A stretch of DNA of 64,000 bases from contig DUDT01000012.1 in assembly GCA_005110385.1 (NCBI GenBank), positions 1 to 64,000 on the forward strand, read 5' to 3'. The DNA is from Candidatus Melainabacteria bacterium (GTDB lineage Bacteria; Cyanobacteriota; Vampirovibrionia; LMEP-6097). Under the pieces are notes generated by a model. That model worked only from the letters and a program-made list of their open reading frames with translations. It made no database searches and was not told the DNA's origin. Positions within the stretch are counted from its first letter, which is position 1; each line of letters opens with the position of its first letter. The translations under genes were made by a program, and so were the position numbers. This document shows, one piece after another, positions 18,269-27,943 of this stretch.

Positions 18269-18988
18269 ATGATTAAAGTTGAACATTTAAAAAAATCATA
18301 TGGCGAGAATGAAGTTCTTAAAGATATAAGCTTTACCGTGGCTCGTGGAGAAGTGGTTGCTTTAATAGGTTTCTCTGGTAGTGGTAAAAGTACAGCCTTG
18401 AGGATAGTAGCGGGGCTTGATAAGTGTGACGCTGGTACAGTTAAGCTTTCAAGTGAAAAAGTTAGTATGAGTTTTCAGTATTCTGCTCTCTTTGATTCAC
18501 TTTCAGTGCGAGATAATATCGCATTTCCATTTGAAGTAGGTGAAAATTTAAAGCCACTTTCTCTTGATGTTATAAATAAAAAAGTAGATGATACGCTGAA
18601 TCTAGTAGGCTTGCCAAATACTCAAGATCTTTTTCCAGCCCAGCTTTCTGGTGGTATGAAAAAAAGAGTGAGCTTCGCGAGAGCGATTATAGATGATCCT
18701 GAGATTATTCTTTACGATGAGCCTACTGCTGGACTCGATCCTATGGCAAGCACTGTAATTGAGGATTTAATCGTTAAATTACAGCATAAAATGAATGCTG
18801 CTTCTGTAGTGGTAACTCACCAAGACACTACGATTAGAAGAACAGCACAGAGAGTGCTTATGCTTTACGGTGGCTGTCTGGTTTGGGAAGGCACTCCAGA
18901 AGAGCTATTTAATCCTAAAAATGATAATCCTTTTGCAAAGCAGTTTAGGGAAGGGGCTGTTGAGGGTCCGATGAATTTGTTGTCGTGA
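18269..18988 (+). CDS. ABC transporter ATPase, MlaF/Ttg2A-like
   Basis: It has a complete nucleotide-binding domain: Walker A GFSGSGKS, Q-loop in SFQYSALFDSLSVRDNI, signature LSGGMKKR, Walker B IILYDEPTAGLDP and switch His in VVTHQD. The QYSALFDS segment and the MKKR signature are typical of MlaF, the ATPase of retrograde phospholipid (MCE) transporters. An in-frame TTG lies two codons upstream, but the ATG at 18269 is preferred. No permease or MCE protein gene is next to it, so its partners must be encoded elsewhere. Confidence 0.88.
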   Translation: MIKVEHLKKSYGENEVLKDISFTVARGEVVALIGFSGSGKSTALRIVAGLDKCDAGTVKLSSEKVSMSFQYSALFDSLSVRDNIAFPFEVGENLKPLSLDVINKKVDDTLNLVGLPNTQDLFPAQLSGGMKKRVSFARAIIDDPEIILYDEPTAGLDPMASTVIEDLIVKLQHKMNAASVVVTHQDTTIRRTAQRVLMLYGGCLVWEGTPEELFNPKNDNPFAKQFREGAVEGPMNLLS

Positions 18989-19039
18989 GATCCCTCTTTT
19001 AGGCGTGAATCTTGAATTTTATATTTTATAATTTTAGCC

Positions 19040-20455
19040 GTGAGCTTGCTTGAAGATTTAATTAAAGAAGGTGAAGGTCTAAGGCTTGAATTTAAAGAGG
19101 CTAAAGCTAAGCTGCCGAAAAGTTTTTATGAAACAGTCTGTGCTTTTCTTAATCGTGAAGGTGGGAAAATTTTACTTGGTGTGAGTGATGAAGCAGAGTT
19201 AATTGGCGTTGATGAATCAGAGTTAGAAAGAATAAAAAAAGAAATAGCCGATAATTCTAATAATAGTGAGCTGATTAATCCAACTTTTTTGCTTTTCCCG
19301 AAGGTGGAAGAAATTAAGAATAAAAAGATCATTTCAGTCGAAGTCCCAAGAAGCTCTTTAGTGCACAGTTACAAAGGAAAAATCTTTGATCGCTCAGAAG
19401 ACGGTGATTATGAAGTAAAGGATCATTTTCAAAAATCAAGTCTATATTTACGAAAAAGTAATGAATTCTCTGAAACTAAGGTCTATCCATACATGAAAAT
19501 GACTCACTTTAAGGGAGAGCTATTTACGAAGGTGAGAAATCTACTCAGAATCAGGGATGAGAATCATAGTTTACTTGGGCTTAACGATGAAGATTTATTA
19601 AGAGCCTTGGGTTTCTATAGATCTGATTTGGAGAAAGGGATAGAAGCCTATACTTTAGCAGCAGCTTTACTTTTTGGAACAGATGAAACTATTCAAAACA
19701 TAGCCCCTCACTTCAAAGTAGACGCTCTTGTAAGAATTAAAGATCTTGATCGTTACGACGATAGACTAGAAATAAGGACTAACTTAATAGAAGCTTATGA
19801 GTTGTTAATGGCATTTATTCAAAAGCATCTACCAGACCCTTTCTATGAGGAGAATGGAATAAGAATTAGTCTTAGGAGTAAAATTTTCAGGGAAATTGTA
19901 GCTAATATTTTAGTTCATGCAGAATACTCGATACCTTCTTTTACAAGATTTATTATTTATGAAGATCGGGTTGAAGCTGAAAATCCCAGTAGAGCTTTTA
20001 GGTCGGGACCGATAACTTTAGAAACGCTAAGTCCTAAACCCAAAAACCCTCTCTTAGCTAAGCTTTCCATTCAGATTGGTCGAGTCGAAGAATTAGGTTC
20101 AGGTGTGCGTCGTACTAATCAATATGTGCCGATTTATGCTAGTGGTGAAACTCCCCAATTTATAGATGGGGATGTATTTAAGACTATTATTCCTCTTAAA
20201 AATAATGGCGGTGTAAGTGGCGGTGTAAGTGGCGGTGTAAGTGGCGGTGTAAAACCTGAATATACGGGCGTCTTAAAACTCATTCATTCAGGTAAGGCTA
20301 ATAAAATTAAAGAAATTAGCGAAGCTTTAGGAATCTCTGTTAGAAGTACTGAGAGACTGATTCGAGAATTAAAAGACCGAGGTTTAATATATTATGATGG
20401 ATCGGCTAAAACAGGGGGCTATTTTTTAAAAGAGCTAGGGTTGAGGAGTTTATGA
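19040..20455 (+). CDS. AlbA_2/Schlafen-domain putative transcriptional regulator, 471 aa
   Basis: The N-terminal AlbA_2 domain (about 1-120) begins with EGEGLRLEFKEAKAKLPKSF and has LNREGGKILLGVSD. A HATPase_c_4-like region follows, with FREIVANILVHAEYS and FIIYEDRVEAENP. A linker of GGVS repeats at about 390-405 precedes a C-terminal winged helix (ISVRSTERLIRELKDRGLIY). Proteins of this layout are annotated as ATP-dependent helicase-like regulators, and their targets are mostly unknown. It starts at a GTG. Its end overlaps the convergent nucleotidyltransferase gene by six bases. Confidence 0.85.
   Translation: MSLLEDLIKEGEGLRLEFKEAKAKLPKSFYETVCAFLNREGGKILLGVSDEAELIGVDESELERIKKEIADNSNNSELINPTFLLFPKVEEIKNKKIISVEVPRSSLVHSYKGKIFDRSEDGDYEVKDHFQKSSLYLRKSNEFSETKVYPYMKMTHFKGELFTKVRNLLRIRDENHSLLGLNDEDLLRALGFYRSDLEKGIEAYTLAAALLFGTDETIQNIAPHFKVDALVRIKDLDRYDDRLEIRTNLIEAYELLMAFIQKHLPDPFYEENGIRISLRSKIFREIVANILVHAEYSIPSFTRFIIYEDRVEAENPSRAFRSGPITLETLSPKPKNPLLAKLSIQIGRVEELGSGVRRTNQYVPIYASGETPQFIDGDVFKTIIPLKNNGGVSGGVSGGVSGGVKPEYTGVLKLIHSGKANKIKEISEALGISVRSTERLIRELKDRGLIYYDGSAKTGGYFLKELGLRSL
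20207..20251 (+). repeat. 12-bp tandem repeat encoding GGVS
   Basis: GGCGGTGTAAGT occurs three times in full and once in part, with no mismatches, between the ATPase-like and winged-helix domains of the AlbA_2 protein. Changes in copy number stay in frame and would only change the linker length. Confidence 0.9.
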
Positions 20456-20788
20456 AGCTGGAATTTTTACTCCAGTCTTGAAAATCTCATCATAAAAGGC
20501 TTTCGTTATTTCATTATTTAAACCCTCTGGATGAATGGCACTCAGTTCTATGTCGGGGTAAACTTTATCAAGCTGGCTGATAATTCTATAGCCATTCATG
20601 CCCTTAGTGGCTCTCACTGGTAAATCTGGTGAGATTATAAGTAAATCTACGTCACTTAGCTCGTGAGCAGTGCCTTTGGCATAGGAGCCATAGAGAAATG
20701 CTTTTTCTATCGTGAACTTTTCTGAGACTTTATTTATGAATTCACTTATTAATGAGTTTAATTCTTCGGAAGTAAGTTTTTTAGGCAT
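20450..20788 (-). CDS. Minimal nucleotidyltransferase (MNT-type), paralogue of 12026
   Basis: It has the same fold and motifs as the protein at 12026 (FLYGSYAKGTAHELSDVDLL), and most residues are identical, including LDKVYPDIELSAIHPEGLNN. The ATG at 20788 gives MPKKLTSEELNSLISEF, which aligns with the other copy; the frame continues to 20833 without homology. The DNA is also clearly similar, so the duplication is fairly recent. No HEPN partner is adjacent. It overlaps the end of the AlbA_2 gene by six bases on the opposite strand. Confidence 0.85.
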   Translation of the reverse strand: MPKKLTSEELNSLISEFINKVSEKFTIEKAFLYGSYAKGTAHELSDVDLLIISPDLPVRATKGMNGYRIISQLDKVYPDIELSAIHPEGLNNEITKAFYDEIFKTGVKIPAS

Positions 20789-20978
20789 TTGATGAAATAT
20801 TCGAATTCGTATTGTATTTAACTGTAAATTCATTGGGATGTCCTAATATTTTCAGATAGCAGTTGCTCGCATTGTTTTTTTTTCAATTATAATTCCTTTG
20901 GTAAACAGGAATGACAAATTTGACACCCGTTTTTTTTAAAAATGTTTCTACGCTACATTCACTTGCTTTCATTTATTT

Positions 20979-23042
20979 CTACTCCCTAACCACATTCCCA
21001 CCAAAAATACTCACCCCAGCCTGTAAAACCTCATCTAAATAAGCTTCTCTGTCACAGCAGTTGTCATTAGAGTCTTTTTCCGTACTGGAGTTGACAGAAT
21101 TTACATTTAAATTCACATCAGTATTATTCGGAACATTTACACCCACGGACGTACTAGTAGATAAATCAGACCTTGTTGTAATAGACTCGCTATATGACTT
21201 CTCAGAAACACTAAGCGAAGCTTCTTTATCAGTGACTTTCTCAGTAACTCTTGCTGGTGTCACCGTAGGAGTCATAGCTGGCTTAACTTTCGCTGAGTCA
21301 TTCACTACACTATCCGCACCAGCCATTCCAGAATCTATCTGAATTTCAATAAACTTAATTTCTGGATTTAAAGCCTGTTTAAGAGCTTGAATAAGCTCTT
21401 CATTTTTAGCTTCCAGTTTAGTTTTTAAAAATTTAAATTTTTCAGGAATTGCGAAAACAGCCTTTTCTCCACTACTAGAGATTAATTTAGCTTTACTGCT
21501 ATTGATAAGCCCTTTGGTTGGTGGGTTTAGAAACTGCATAAAGTCAGAGGAATCAGGAGCTGCAGTGTTTTCTATAACTCCGAAGCTAGAAGCGGTTTCT
21601 AGAGTTGAGCTTGAATTTACATTTTCGGCAAGGGTGCCAATATTAGAAAGATGACTAGATTGCACCGTAATCTCTCCTCTCCCTAAGGACGGATTAACAT
21701 TAATATTTTCTATGTTGTCTGCGACCTTAGCCTCAGTGCTTACTAAATTATTTGCACTAAATTCATTTCTTGTATTAGTATAAGTCGGTTTGAAAGCCTC
21801 TTCTGCACTAGGTCTATTCTCAAAGTTGCTACTTGATTTTGTTAAATCTTGATTCTTTGAGCTCACCGAAACAGCCACCCCTAGAGGCTTAACCGCCCTA
21901 CCTGCTAATCTGTTCTCTAAATCAAGAATCCGCTCTTTTAAATTTTTAATATCTATAAAATCTTCTCTAAGAGATAGCTTTAGGCAGAGCGTTTTAAATA
22001 ATTTTTTAGCTTGAGAACTCTGCTTAAGTATAGTTTCATATTTAGATATTTCTTCTGCGATATAAAGGATTTCAGCTTTAGAAATATTTTTCTCATTAAT
22101 TAAATCTATGCAGGGCTTAAGTTCTTCTAATTCTTCATTTAGGCAGAGTTCTTCTAAGATTTTTATACTGCTTTGAAAAAGCTCGCCTGTAAGTATCTGA
22201 GGGTCAGGATTCTTTAGGAAAATATTTTCTATTTTATTTAAAAGCTCTAAGGTATCTTTATTAATTATGGAGAAAAATAGGCTGATCACCTCTCTTTCAG
22301 AGACCTTGCCTAAAGTCCTTTCTATAATTTCTTTAGAGATGCTTTGATCTGCTTCATTAAAGACACTAACCTGCTCTAATATGCTTAAAGCATCTCTCAG
22401 AGCGCCTTCCGATTCTTCTGTTATGAATTTTAAGGCTTCATCGTTAATGTTAATCTGCTCTATATCGCAGATCTCCCTTAATCTTTTAAAGCAGTCTTTC
22501 TGGTTAATCGGTTTGAAACGGAATTGTTGACAGCGACTTACTATAGTGGGTAAAACTTTATGTGCTTCGGTGGTCGCTAAAATAAATACTACATTTTCAG
22601 GCGGTTCCTCGAAAAGTTTAAGTAGTGCATTGAATGCATCCTTACTTGCCATATGGACTTCATCGATTATGTAAATTTTATAATCACTGTTAATCGTAGA
22701 TAGGCTAGCTTTAATTACTAAATCTCTAGCATCATCTACCCCACCATGGCTCGCAGCATCTATCTCGACGACATCTAAGTCGCCACCATTCGTGATATTA
22801 ATACAGCTAGAGCATTTACCGCATGGATTTAAAGTGGCTTTCTCTCCAGTTTGCTTGTTTTTACAGTTAAGTGATTTAGCTATTATGCGAGCTGTACTCG
22901 TCTTACCAGCTCCACGTGGACCAGTTAATAAATAAGCACTTGCTATTTTGTTATTAGTGAAAGCCTTTTCTAAAGCAAGCTTCACATCATCTTGCCCGAC
23001 AAGATCTCCAATACTTTGAGGTCTATATTTAAGCGTGAGCAT
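20979..23042 (-). CDS. dnaX: DNA polymerase III subunit gamma/tau
   Basis: This is the clamp-loader ATPase. The N-terminus LKYRPQSIGDLVGQDDV is typical. Walker A GPRGAGKTST is at 41-50, the zinc-binding cysteines are Cys60, Cys74, Cys77 and Cys80, and Walker B has YIIDEVHMASKDAFNALLK followed by EEPPENV. After the clamp-loader domains (to about 360) comes a long Ser/Asn/Val-rich linker (about 390-620) and a short final helix. It starts three bases after the fabI stop, so fabI-dnaX form an operon. I did not find a convincing slippery site for a gamma form. Confidence 0.94.
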   Translation of the reverse strand: MLTLKYRPQSIGDLVGQDDVKLALEKAFTNNKIASAYLLTGPRGAGKTSTARIIAKSLNCKNKQTGEKATLNPCGKCSSCINITNGGDLDVVEIDAASHGGVDDARDLVIKASLSTINSDYKIYIIDEVHMASKDAFNALLKLFEEPPENVVFILATTEAHKVLPTIVSRCQQFRFKPINQKDCFKRLREICDIEQININDEALKFITEESEGALRDALSILEQVSVFNEADQSISKEIIERTLGKVSEREVISLFFSIINKDTLELLNKIENIFLKNPDPQILTGELFQSSIKILEELCLNEELEELKPCIDLINEKNISKAEILYIAEEISKYETILKQSSQAKKLFKTLCLKLSLREDFIDIKNLKERILDLENRLAGRAVKPLGVAVSVSSKNQDLTKSSSNFENRPSAEEAFKPTYTNTRNEFSANNLVSTEAKVADNIENINVNPSLGRGEITVQSSHLSNIGTLAENVNSSSTLETASSFGVIENTAAPDSSDFMQFLNPPTKGLINSSKAKLISSSGEKAVFAIPEKFKFLKTKLEAKNEELIQALKQALNPEIKFIEIQIDSGMAGADSVVNDSAKVKPAMTPTVTPARVTEKVTDKEASLSVSEKSYSESITTRSDLSTSTSVGVNVPNNTDVNLNVNSVNSSTEKDSNDNCCDREAYLDEVLQAGVSIFGGNVVRE

Positions 23043-23045
23043 CCA

Positions 23046-23858
23046 CTACATCGCCATTATGCTGTAACCACAGTCTACGTGAATTACTTCACCTGTAATA
23101 CCGCTAGATAAAGGGCTTGCAAGGAAGAGGGCTGTTCCAGCAACTTCTTCTAATTCAACATTTCTTCTTAAAGGTGATATCTCTGCGTGGCGATTCATCA
23201 TAGTGTTTAAATCCGCGATGCCTCTTGCTGCAAGCGTTTTAATCGGACCAGCAGAAATGCCATTTACTCTAATATTCTCTTGACCTAAATCCTGAGCTAA
23301 GTATCTAACACCAGCCTCTAAGCTCGCTTTAGCGATACCCATCATATTATAGTTAGGCACTACTCTTTCAGCACCTAAGTAAGTAAGCGTGATAATAGAA
23401 CCGCCACCAGCATTATTCATGAGTGGTCTAGCTGCTCTTGCCATCGCAGTTAAAGAATAAGCAGAGATATCCTGAGCTATCGCAAAATGCTCTCTTTCTG
23501 TACTGATATAACCACCTTGTAAAGTTTCTTTAGGAGCGAAAGCTAGGCAGTGAACGAAAATATCTAACTTCCCATTAAATCTATCTGATACAGACTGGAA
23601 AGCTGAAGAGATCATCTCATCTTTAGTAACATCACAGTCTACTAATAAAGGGCTTTTCATGTCTTGAGTAAGTTCTAAAACTGTCTCTTTAAGCCTATCT
23701 CCTTGATACGAAAATGCGACTTCAGCACCAGCTTCGTAAAGCATTTGAGCTATAGCCCAAGCGATACTTCTTTTATTAGCGACACCAGATATTAGGACTT
23801 TTTTACCAGCCAAAATACTTGCATACGCACTACTAGATTTAACTTCTGTTTCAAGCAT
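23046..23858 (-). CDS. fabI: Enoyl-ACP reductase (NADH), FabI type
   Basis: It carries out the last step of the fatty-acid elongation cycle. It is an SDR-fold enzyme of 270 aa. The cofactor site is LAGKKVLISGVANKRSIAWAI-like at 17-36. The catalytic Tyr-x6-Lys is in NYNMMGIAKASLEAGVRYLA, preceded by LTYLGAERVVP. The C-terminus SGITGEVIHVDCGYSIMAM is characteristic. It is the first gene of an operon with dnaX. A short repeat copy lies in the spacer between it and purA. Confidence 0.95.
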   Translation of the reverse strand: MLETEVKSSSAYASILAGKKVLISGVANKRSIAWAIAQMLYEAGAEVAFSYQGDRLKETVLELTQDMKSPLLVDCDVTKDEMISSAFQSVSDRFNGKLDIFVHCLAFAPKETLQGGYISTEREHFAIAQDISAYSLTAMARAARPLMNNAGGGSIITLTYLGAERVVPNYNMMGIAKASLEAGVRYLAQDLGQENIRVNGISAGPIKTLAARGIADLNTMMNRHAEISPLRRNVELEEVAGTALFLASPLSSGITGEVIHVDCGYSIMAM

Positions 23859-23903
23859 AGTTTCTCATTTTATCATATTCGCATTTGGCTGCTTATCCTT
23901 GTT

Positions 23904-25288
<1,385 letters not shown>

Positions 25289-25290
25289 TT

Positions 25291-25326
25291 GAGACTGACG
25301 AAAACGCAGAAAGTGGAGTCGGATGG
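25291..25326 (+). repeat. Interspersed repeat, core-only copy E
   Basis: GACGAAAACGCAGAAAGTGG lies just after the purA stop. Possible arms are CGCTCTC inside the purA end (25274-25280) and GAGAGCG in the left arm of copy F (25337-25343), so E and F may be nested or one derived from the other. Confidence 0.7.
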
Positions 25327-25333
25327 CTGTGTT

Positions 25334-25460
25334 TAGGAGAGCGATACATAACGTGCAGTTTCAAGGCCGAGGAGGACGAATGACCGCAGTGTACTCGAAG
25401 TACATGAGGATCATGAGGACGACGAAAACGCAGAAAATGGAGTTGTGTATCGCTCTCCTA
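25334..25460 (+). repeat. Interspersed palindromic repeat, full-length copy F
   Basis: This is the best-preserved copy, 127 bp. Perfect 15-bp arms TAGGAGAGCGATACA and TGTATCGCTCTCCTA enclose a variable stem TGTAC/GTACA, the hairpin CATGA-GGA-TCATG and the core. The peptide frame is open throughout (TNDRSVLEVHEDHED, then DENAENGVVYRSP). It lies between purA and the SDR gene and includes the SDR stop codon. A T-run follows the right arm, so it may also serve as a terminator. Confidence 0.92.
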
Positions 25461-26267
25461 GAGTTTTTCTTCTAAACGTCGCATAATCTTCAGGCTGATA
25501 TAATTACTAAATTTATTTGATAGTATCCTGGAAGCTAGTGTTAGTAAGGAATTCATTTTCCCATGAACTGCTACGCCGCTTTTACCTTGCTGAAGAGTTT
25601 TTAGCGTGAATTCTGCTACTTCCTCGGAGCTAGCAATAAAGCCTTCTGGTAAGCCGAGTGGGTTAGCGTTAGCATTAGCAAAGAATTCTGTTTGAGTAAC
25701 TCCAGGGCAGATGCAAATTATTTTCGCTTTATTATTTTTATCCTCCTCTAGCTCTGCTGCTAGAGCAAGTGAAAAGCTTTTCACGTAAGCTTTTGTCGCT
25801 GCATAGACTGCCATTAATGGTACTGGCTGAAAACTCGCAGTGGAAGCAATATTGATAATGGCACCAGCTTCTGAACTCTTTATGTCTGAAATAAAAAGTC
25901 TGCTTAGTTTGGTTAAGCCGAGTATGTTGAGGTTAATCATTTTAGAAAGCTTTTCTATATTAGCTTCGGAAAAATATGATAGGTCACCGATACCAGCATT
26001 GTTTATGAGGATATCTACGTTAAGGTTCTGGTCTTTTACTTTTTTAAATAGTTCTTCTGCAGAATTCTCTTCAGACAAATCTTCAGTAAAAGTGGTGATT
26101 TTAATATCACTAATAGTAGCTTCTATTGATTCTTTTAGGTGATTTAATCTCTCTAGCCTTCTTGCAGTAAGGATTAAATCATATCCCTCTTTTGCAAAAA
26201 GTTTTGCGAGCTCATAGCCTATACCACTAGAGGCACCTGTAATTAAAACTGTTTTATTGTTTCTCAC
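25458..26267 (-). CDS. Short-chain dehydrogenase/reductase
   Basis: This is a classical SDR of 269 aa with a Rossmann fold. It has the NAD(P)-binding GASSGIGYELA near residue 11, LTARRLERL following (suggesting NADP), NNAGIGDLSYF near 91, the catalytic Ser in NIASTASFQPVP and YAATKAYVKSFS with the Tyr and Lys. It belongs to the broad DltE/YqjQ-like group and the substrate is not predictable. Its stop codon is formed within the right arm of repeat F. Confidence 0.88.
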   Translation of the reverse strand: MRNNKTVLITGASSGIGYELAKLFAKEGYDLILTARRLERLNHLKESIEATISDIKITTFTEDLSEENSAEELFKKVKDQNLNVDILINNAGIGDLSYFSEANIEKLSKMINLNILGLTKLSRLFISDIKSSEAGAIINIASTASFQPVPLMAVYAATKAYVKSFSLALAAELEEDKNNKAKIICICPGVTQTEFFANANANPLGLPEGFIASSEEVAEFTLKTLQQGKSGVAVHGKMNSLLTLASRILSNKFSNYISLKIMRRLEEKL

Positions 26268-26326
26268 TTAATACCAAGATACCATGATAGTACTTGCAAA
26301 CTCCAATTTATGCGTTAATGGTATAA

Positions 26327-26593
26327 CTATGCTAATTCTGGAATTTTATTAAAAACTTCACGACTGAAATCTACTACATACTGCATTATCCAGCCACCGA
26401 CTAGTAAATACGTAACAATAAGAACTATTAGTTTAGGTACGAAAGTTAAAGTCTGTTCATTGATTTGTGTAATGGCTTGAAATATGCTGACTAAAATACC
26501 AACAATTAATCCAGGAATTAAGATTGGAATAGAGATCACCGCTGATGTAATCAGTGTCTTATTAGTCAGTTCAAGTATAAGTGTGTCGTTCAT
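26327..26593 (-). CDS. fliQ: Flagellar biosynthesis protein FliQ
   Basis: This is an 88-aa protein with two membrane helices, the size of FliQ/SctS. The conserved IPGLIVGILVSIFQAITQIN and EQTLTFVPKLIVL are present. It is part of the export gate of the flagellar type III secretion system in the inner membrane. It lies 27 bases downstream of fliP in the usual order. fliR is not in the window. A non-flagellar SctS is less likely, given fliD elsewhere in the window. Confidence 0.93.
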   Translation of the reverse strand: MNDTLILELTNKTLITSAVISIPILIPGLIVGILVSIFQAITQINEQTLTFVPKLIVLIVTYLLVGGWIMQYVVDFSREVFNKIPELA

Positions 26594-26620
26594 TATCTTA
26601 CGCTTAAAGAATCTTTATCC

Positions 26621-27394
26621 TTAATTTGGATTGAAGCTGGTAACTAAATTCTCACAGATTATATTCCACCCGTCAACTAAAACAAACAATACTAGCTTAA
26701 AGGGCAAGGAAATGGTGGCGGGAGGTAGGAACATGAGACCGATTGAAACCAAGGCGCTTGCTGTAATCATGTCTATAACTACAAATGGTAAGAATAATAC
26801 AAAGCCAATCTGGAAAGACTTCTTAAGTTCGCTTAACATGAATGAAACCATCAATATATGTAATGGCATCTCTTCTGCACTTTCAGGCTGCTCAATTTTA
26901 GCTATTTTAAAGCCTAATTTAAGTTCATCCTCTGGAGTTTGGCTAAGCATAAATTCACGTAAAGGTCCGATGGTGTTGGTGATGAATTCTTTTTCATCTA
27001 TCTGCTTTGCTAGAAAGGGTTGTAATGCTTTATCGTTTATCTGAGTGAAGTAGGGATTCATGACGACGAAAGTCAAAATTATTGAAAGTCCAATTAATAC
27101 TTGAGTTGGGGGTAAGCTACCTAGACCTAGTGCTTGCCTGAGAAGCCCAAAGACGACAACGAATCTTATAAAACTAGTCGTCATAAGCAAGATAGATGGA
27201 GCAATGCTTAAGATGGTTAATAGGATTAAGATTTGTAGACCTAGACCCACTCCTTGCTGGTTATCGTTGAAAGATATATTTAATCCAGGAGCAGCTTGTA
27301 CTGCAAGTAAGCAGCTAGAGAAAATTAAAAAACTAATAAGACTGAAGCTTAAAATTTTTTTCTTTTGGATCAGTTCTAAAATTTTTTTAAGCAT
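26621..27394 (-). CDS. fliP: Flagellar biosynthesis protein FliP
   Basis: This is the core protein of the flagellar export gate. It starts with a cleavable-looking signal segment (LSFSLISFLIFSSCLLAVQA), a FliP hallmark. The family pattern follows: LLTILSIAPSILLMTTSFIR, LRQALGLGSLPPTQVLIGL, FVVMNPYF and a C-terminal segment with FVVIDMITASALVSIGLMFL. A TTG three codons upstream is possible, but the ATG at 27394 is preferred. It is upstream of fliQ in an operon. Confidence 0.94.
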   Translation of the reverse strand: MLKKILELIQKKKILSFSLISFLIFSSCLLAVQAAPGLNISFNDNQQGVGLGLQILILLTILSIAPSILLMTTSFIRFVVVFGLLRQALGLGSLPPTQVLIGLSIILTFVVMNPYFTQINDKALQPFLAKQIDEKEFITNTIGPLREFMLSQTPEDELKLGFKIAKIEQPESAEEMPLHILMVSFMLSELKKSFQIGFVLFLPFVVIDMITASALVSIGLMFLPPATISLPFKLVLFVLVDGWNIICENLVTSFNPN

Positions 27395-27535
27395 ATAATC
27401 CAATTAAAACATAAAAGTTCTTAGGAGATTGTTTGCAATCTTCAATTTTTGTCCTTTCCTATCCAAGCAGATTTTGAACGATTTTAGAACTAATCACAAA
27501 ATCCAATTTTTATATTTTGTATTTAGTAAATATAG

Positions 27536-27558
27536 AAAAAGGAGCTTTATGCTCCTTT
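27536..27558 (-). terminator. Intrinsic terminator after rpsT
   Basis: AAAGGAGC and GCTCCTTT form an 8-bp stem with a five-base loop. On the minus strand it is followed by TTTTTC, eight bases beyond the rpsT stop. Confidence 0.8.
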
Positions 27559-27565
27559 GGTAAAA

Positions 27566-27856
27566 CTACTTAACAGCTTCAGACTTAAGTACTCTGATTC
27601 TCTGAACTAATCTGCTTTTTAATCTAGCAGCTTTATTTTTATGGAAAGTACTGCCTTTTGAGGCTTTATCTATAGCTTGGTAAGCTTTCGCTAATTTTTC
27701 ATCAATGGCTTTTTCATCTTTAGATGTCGCAGCAACTAGGCAGGCCTTAATAAGGGTACGCACTTTAGACTTAAGCTCAGTGTTTTTTTTGTTATTACGA
27801 GCGTTAATCTCGTCTCTCTTTTTTGCAGATTTAATATTCGGCATAGGAAGAATCAT
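27566..27856 (-). CDS. rpsT: Small-subunit ribosomal protein S20
   Basis: A 96-aa basic protein that binds 16S rRNA early in 30S assembly. It has the S20 pattern PNIKSAKKRDEINARNNKKN near the start and GSTFHKNKAARLKSRLVQRI near the end. It is a single-gene unit with its own terminator, divergent from map. Confidence 0.94.
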   Translation of the reverse strand: MILPMPNIKSAKKRDEINARNNKKNTELKSKVRTLIKACLVAATSKDEKAIDEKLAKAYQAIDKASKGSTFHKNKAARLKSRLVQRIRVLKSEAVK

Positions 27857-27943
27857 AATAACATATCGTGTTATTCTTTGTTAAGGAACTGAAGAAAAAC
27901 CTATTTTTTCTTTAATGACTCTTTTAATATTTGTTGAAAATTT

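Noticed and set aside
25381-25445. Similarity of ATGAGGACGACGAAAAC in the repeat to a hammerhead ribozyme core, and of ACATGAGGATCA to the MS2 operator
   Set aside because: The CUGAUGA core and the three-stem layout of a hammerhead are missing, and the MS2 hairpin's 3' half is absent. Both matches look accidental.
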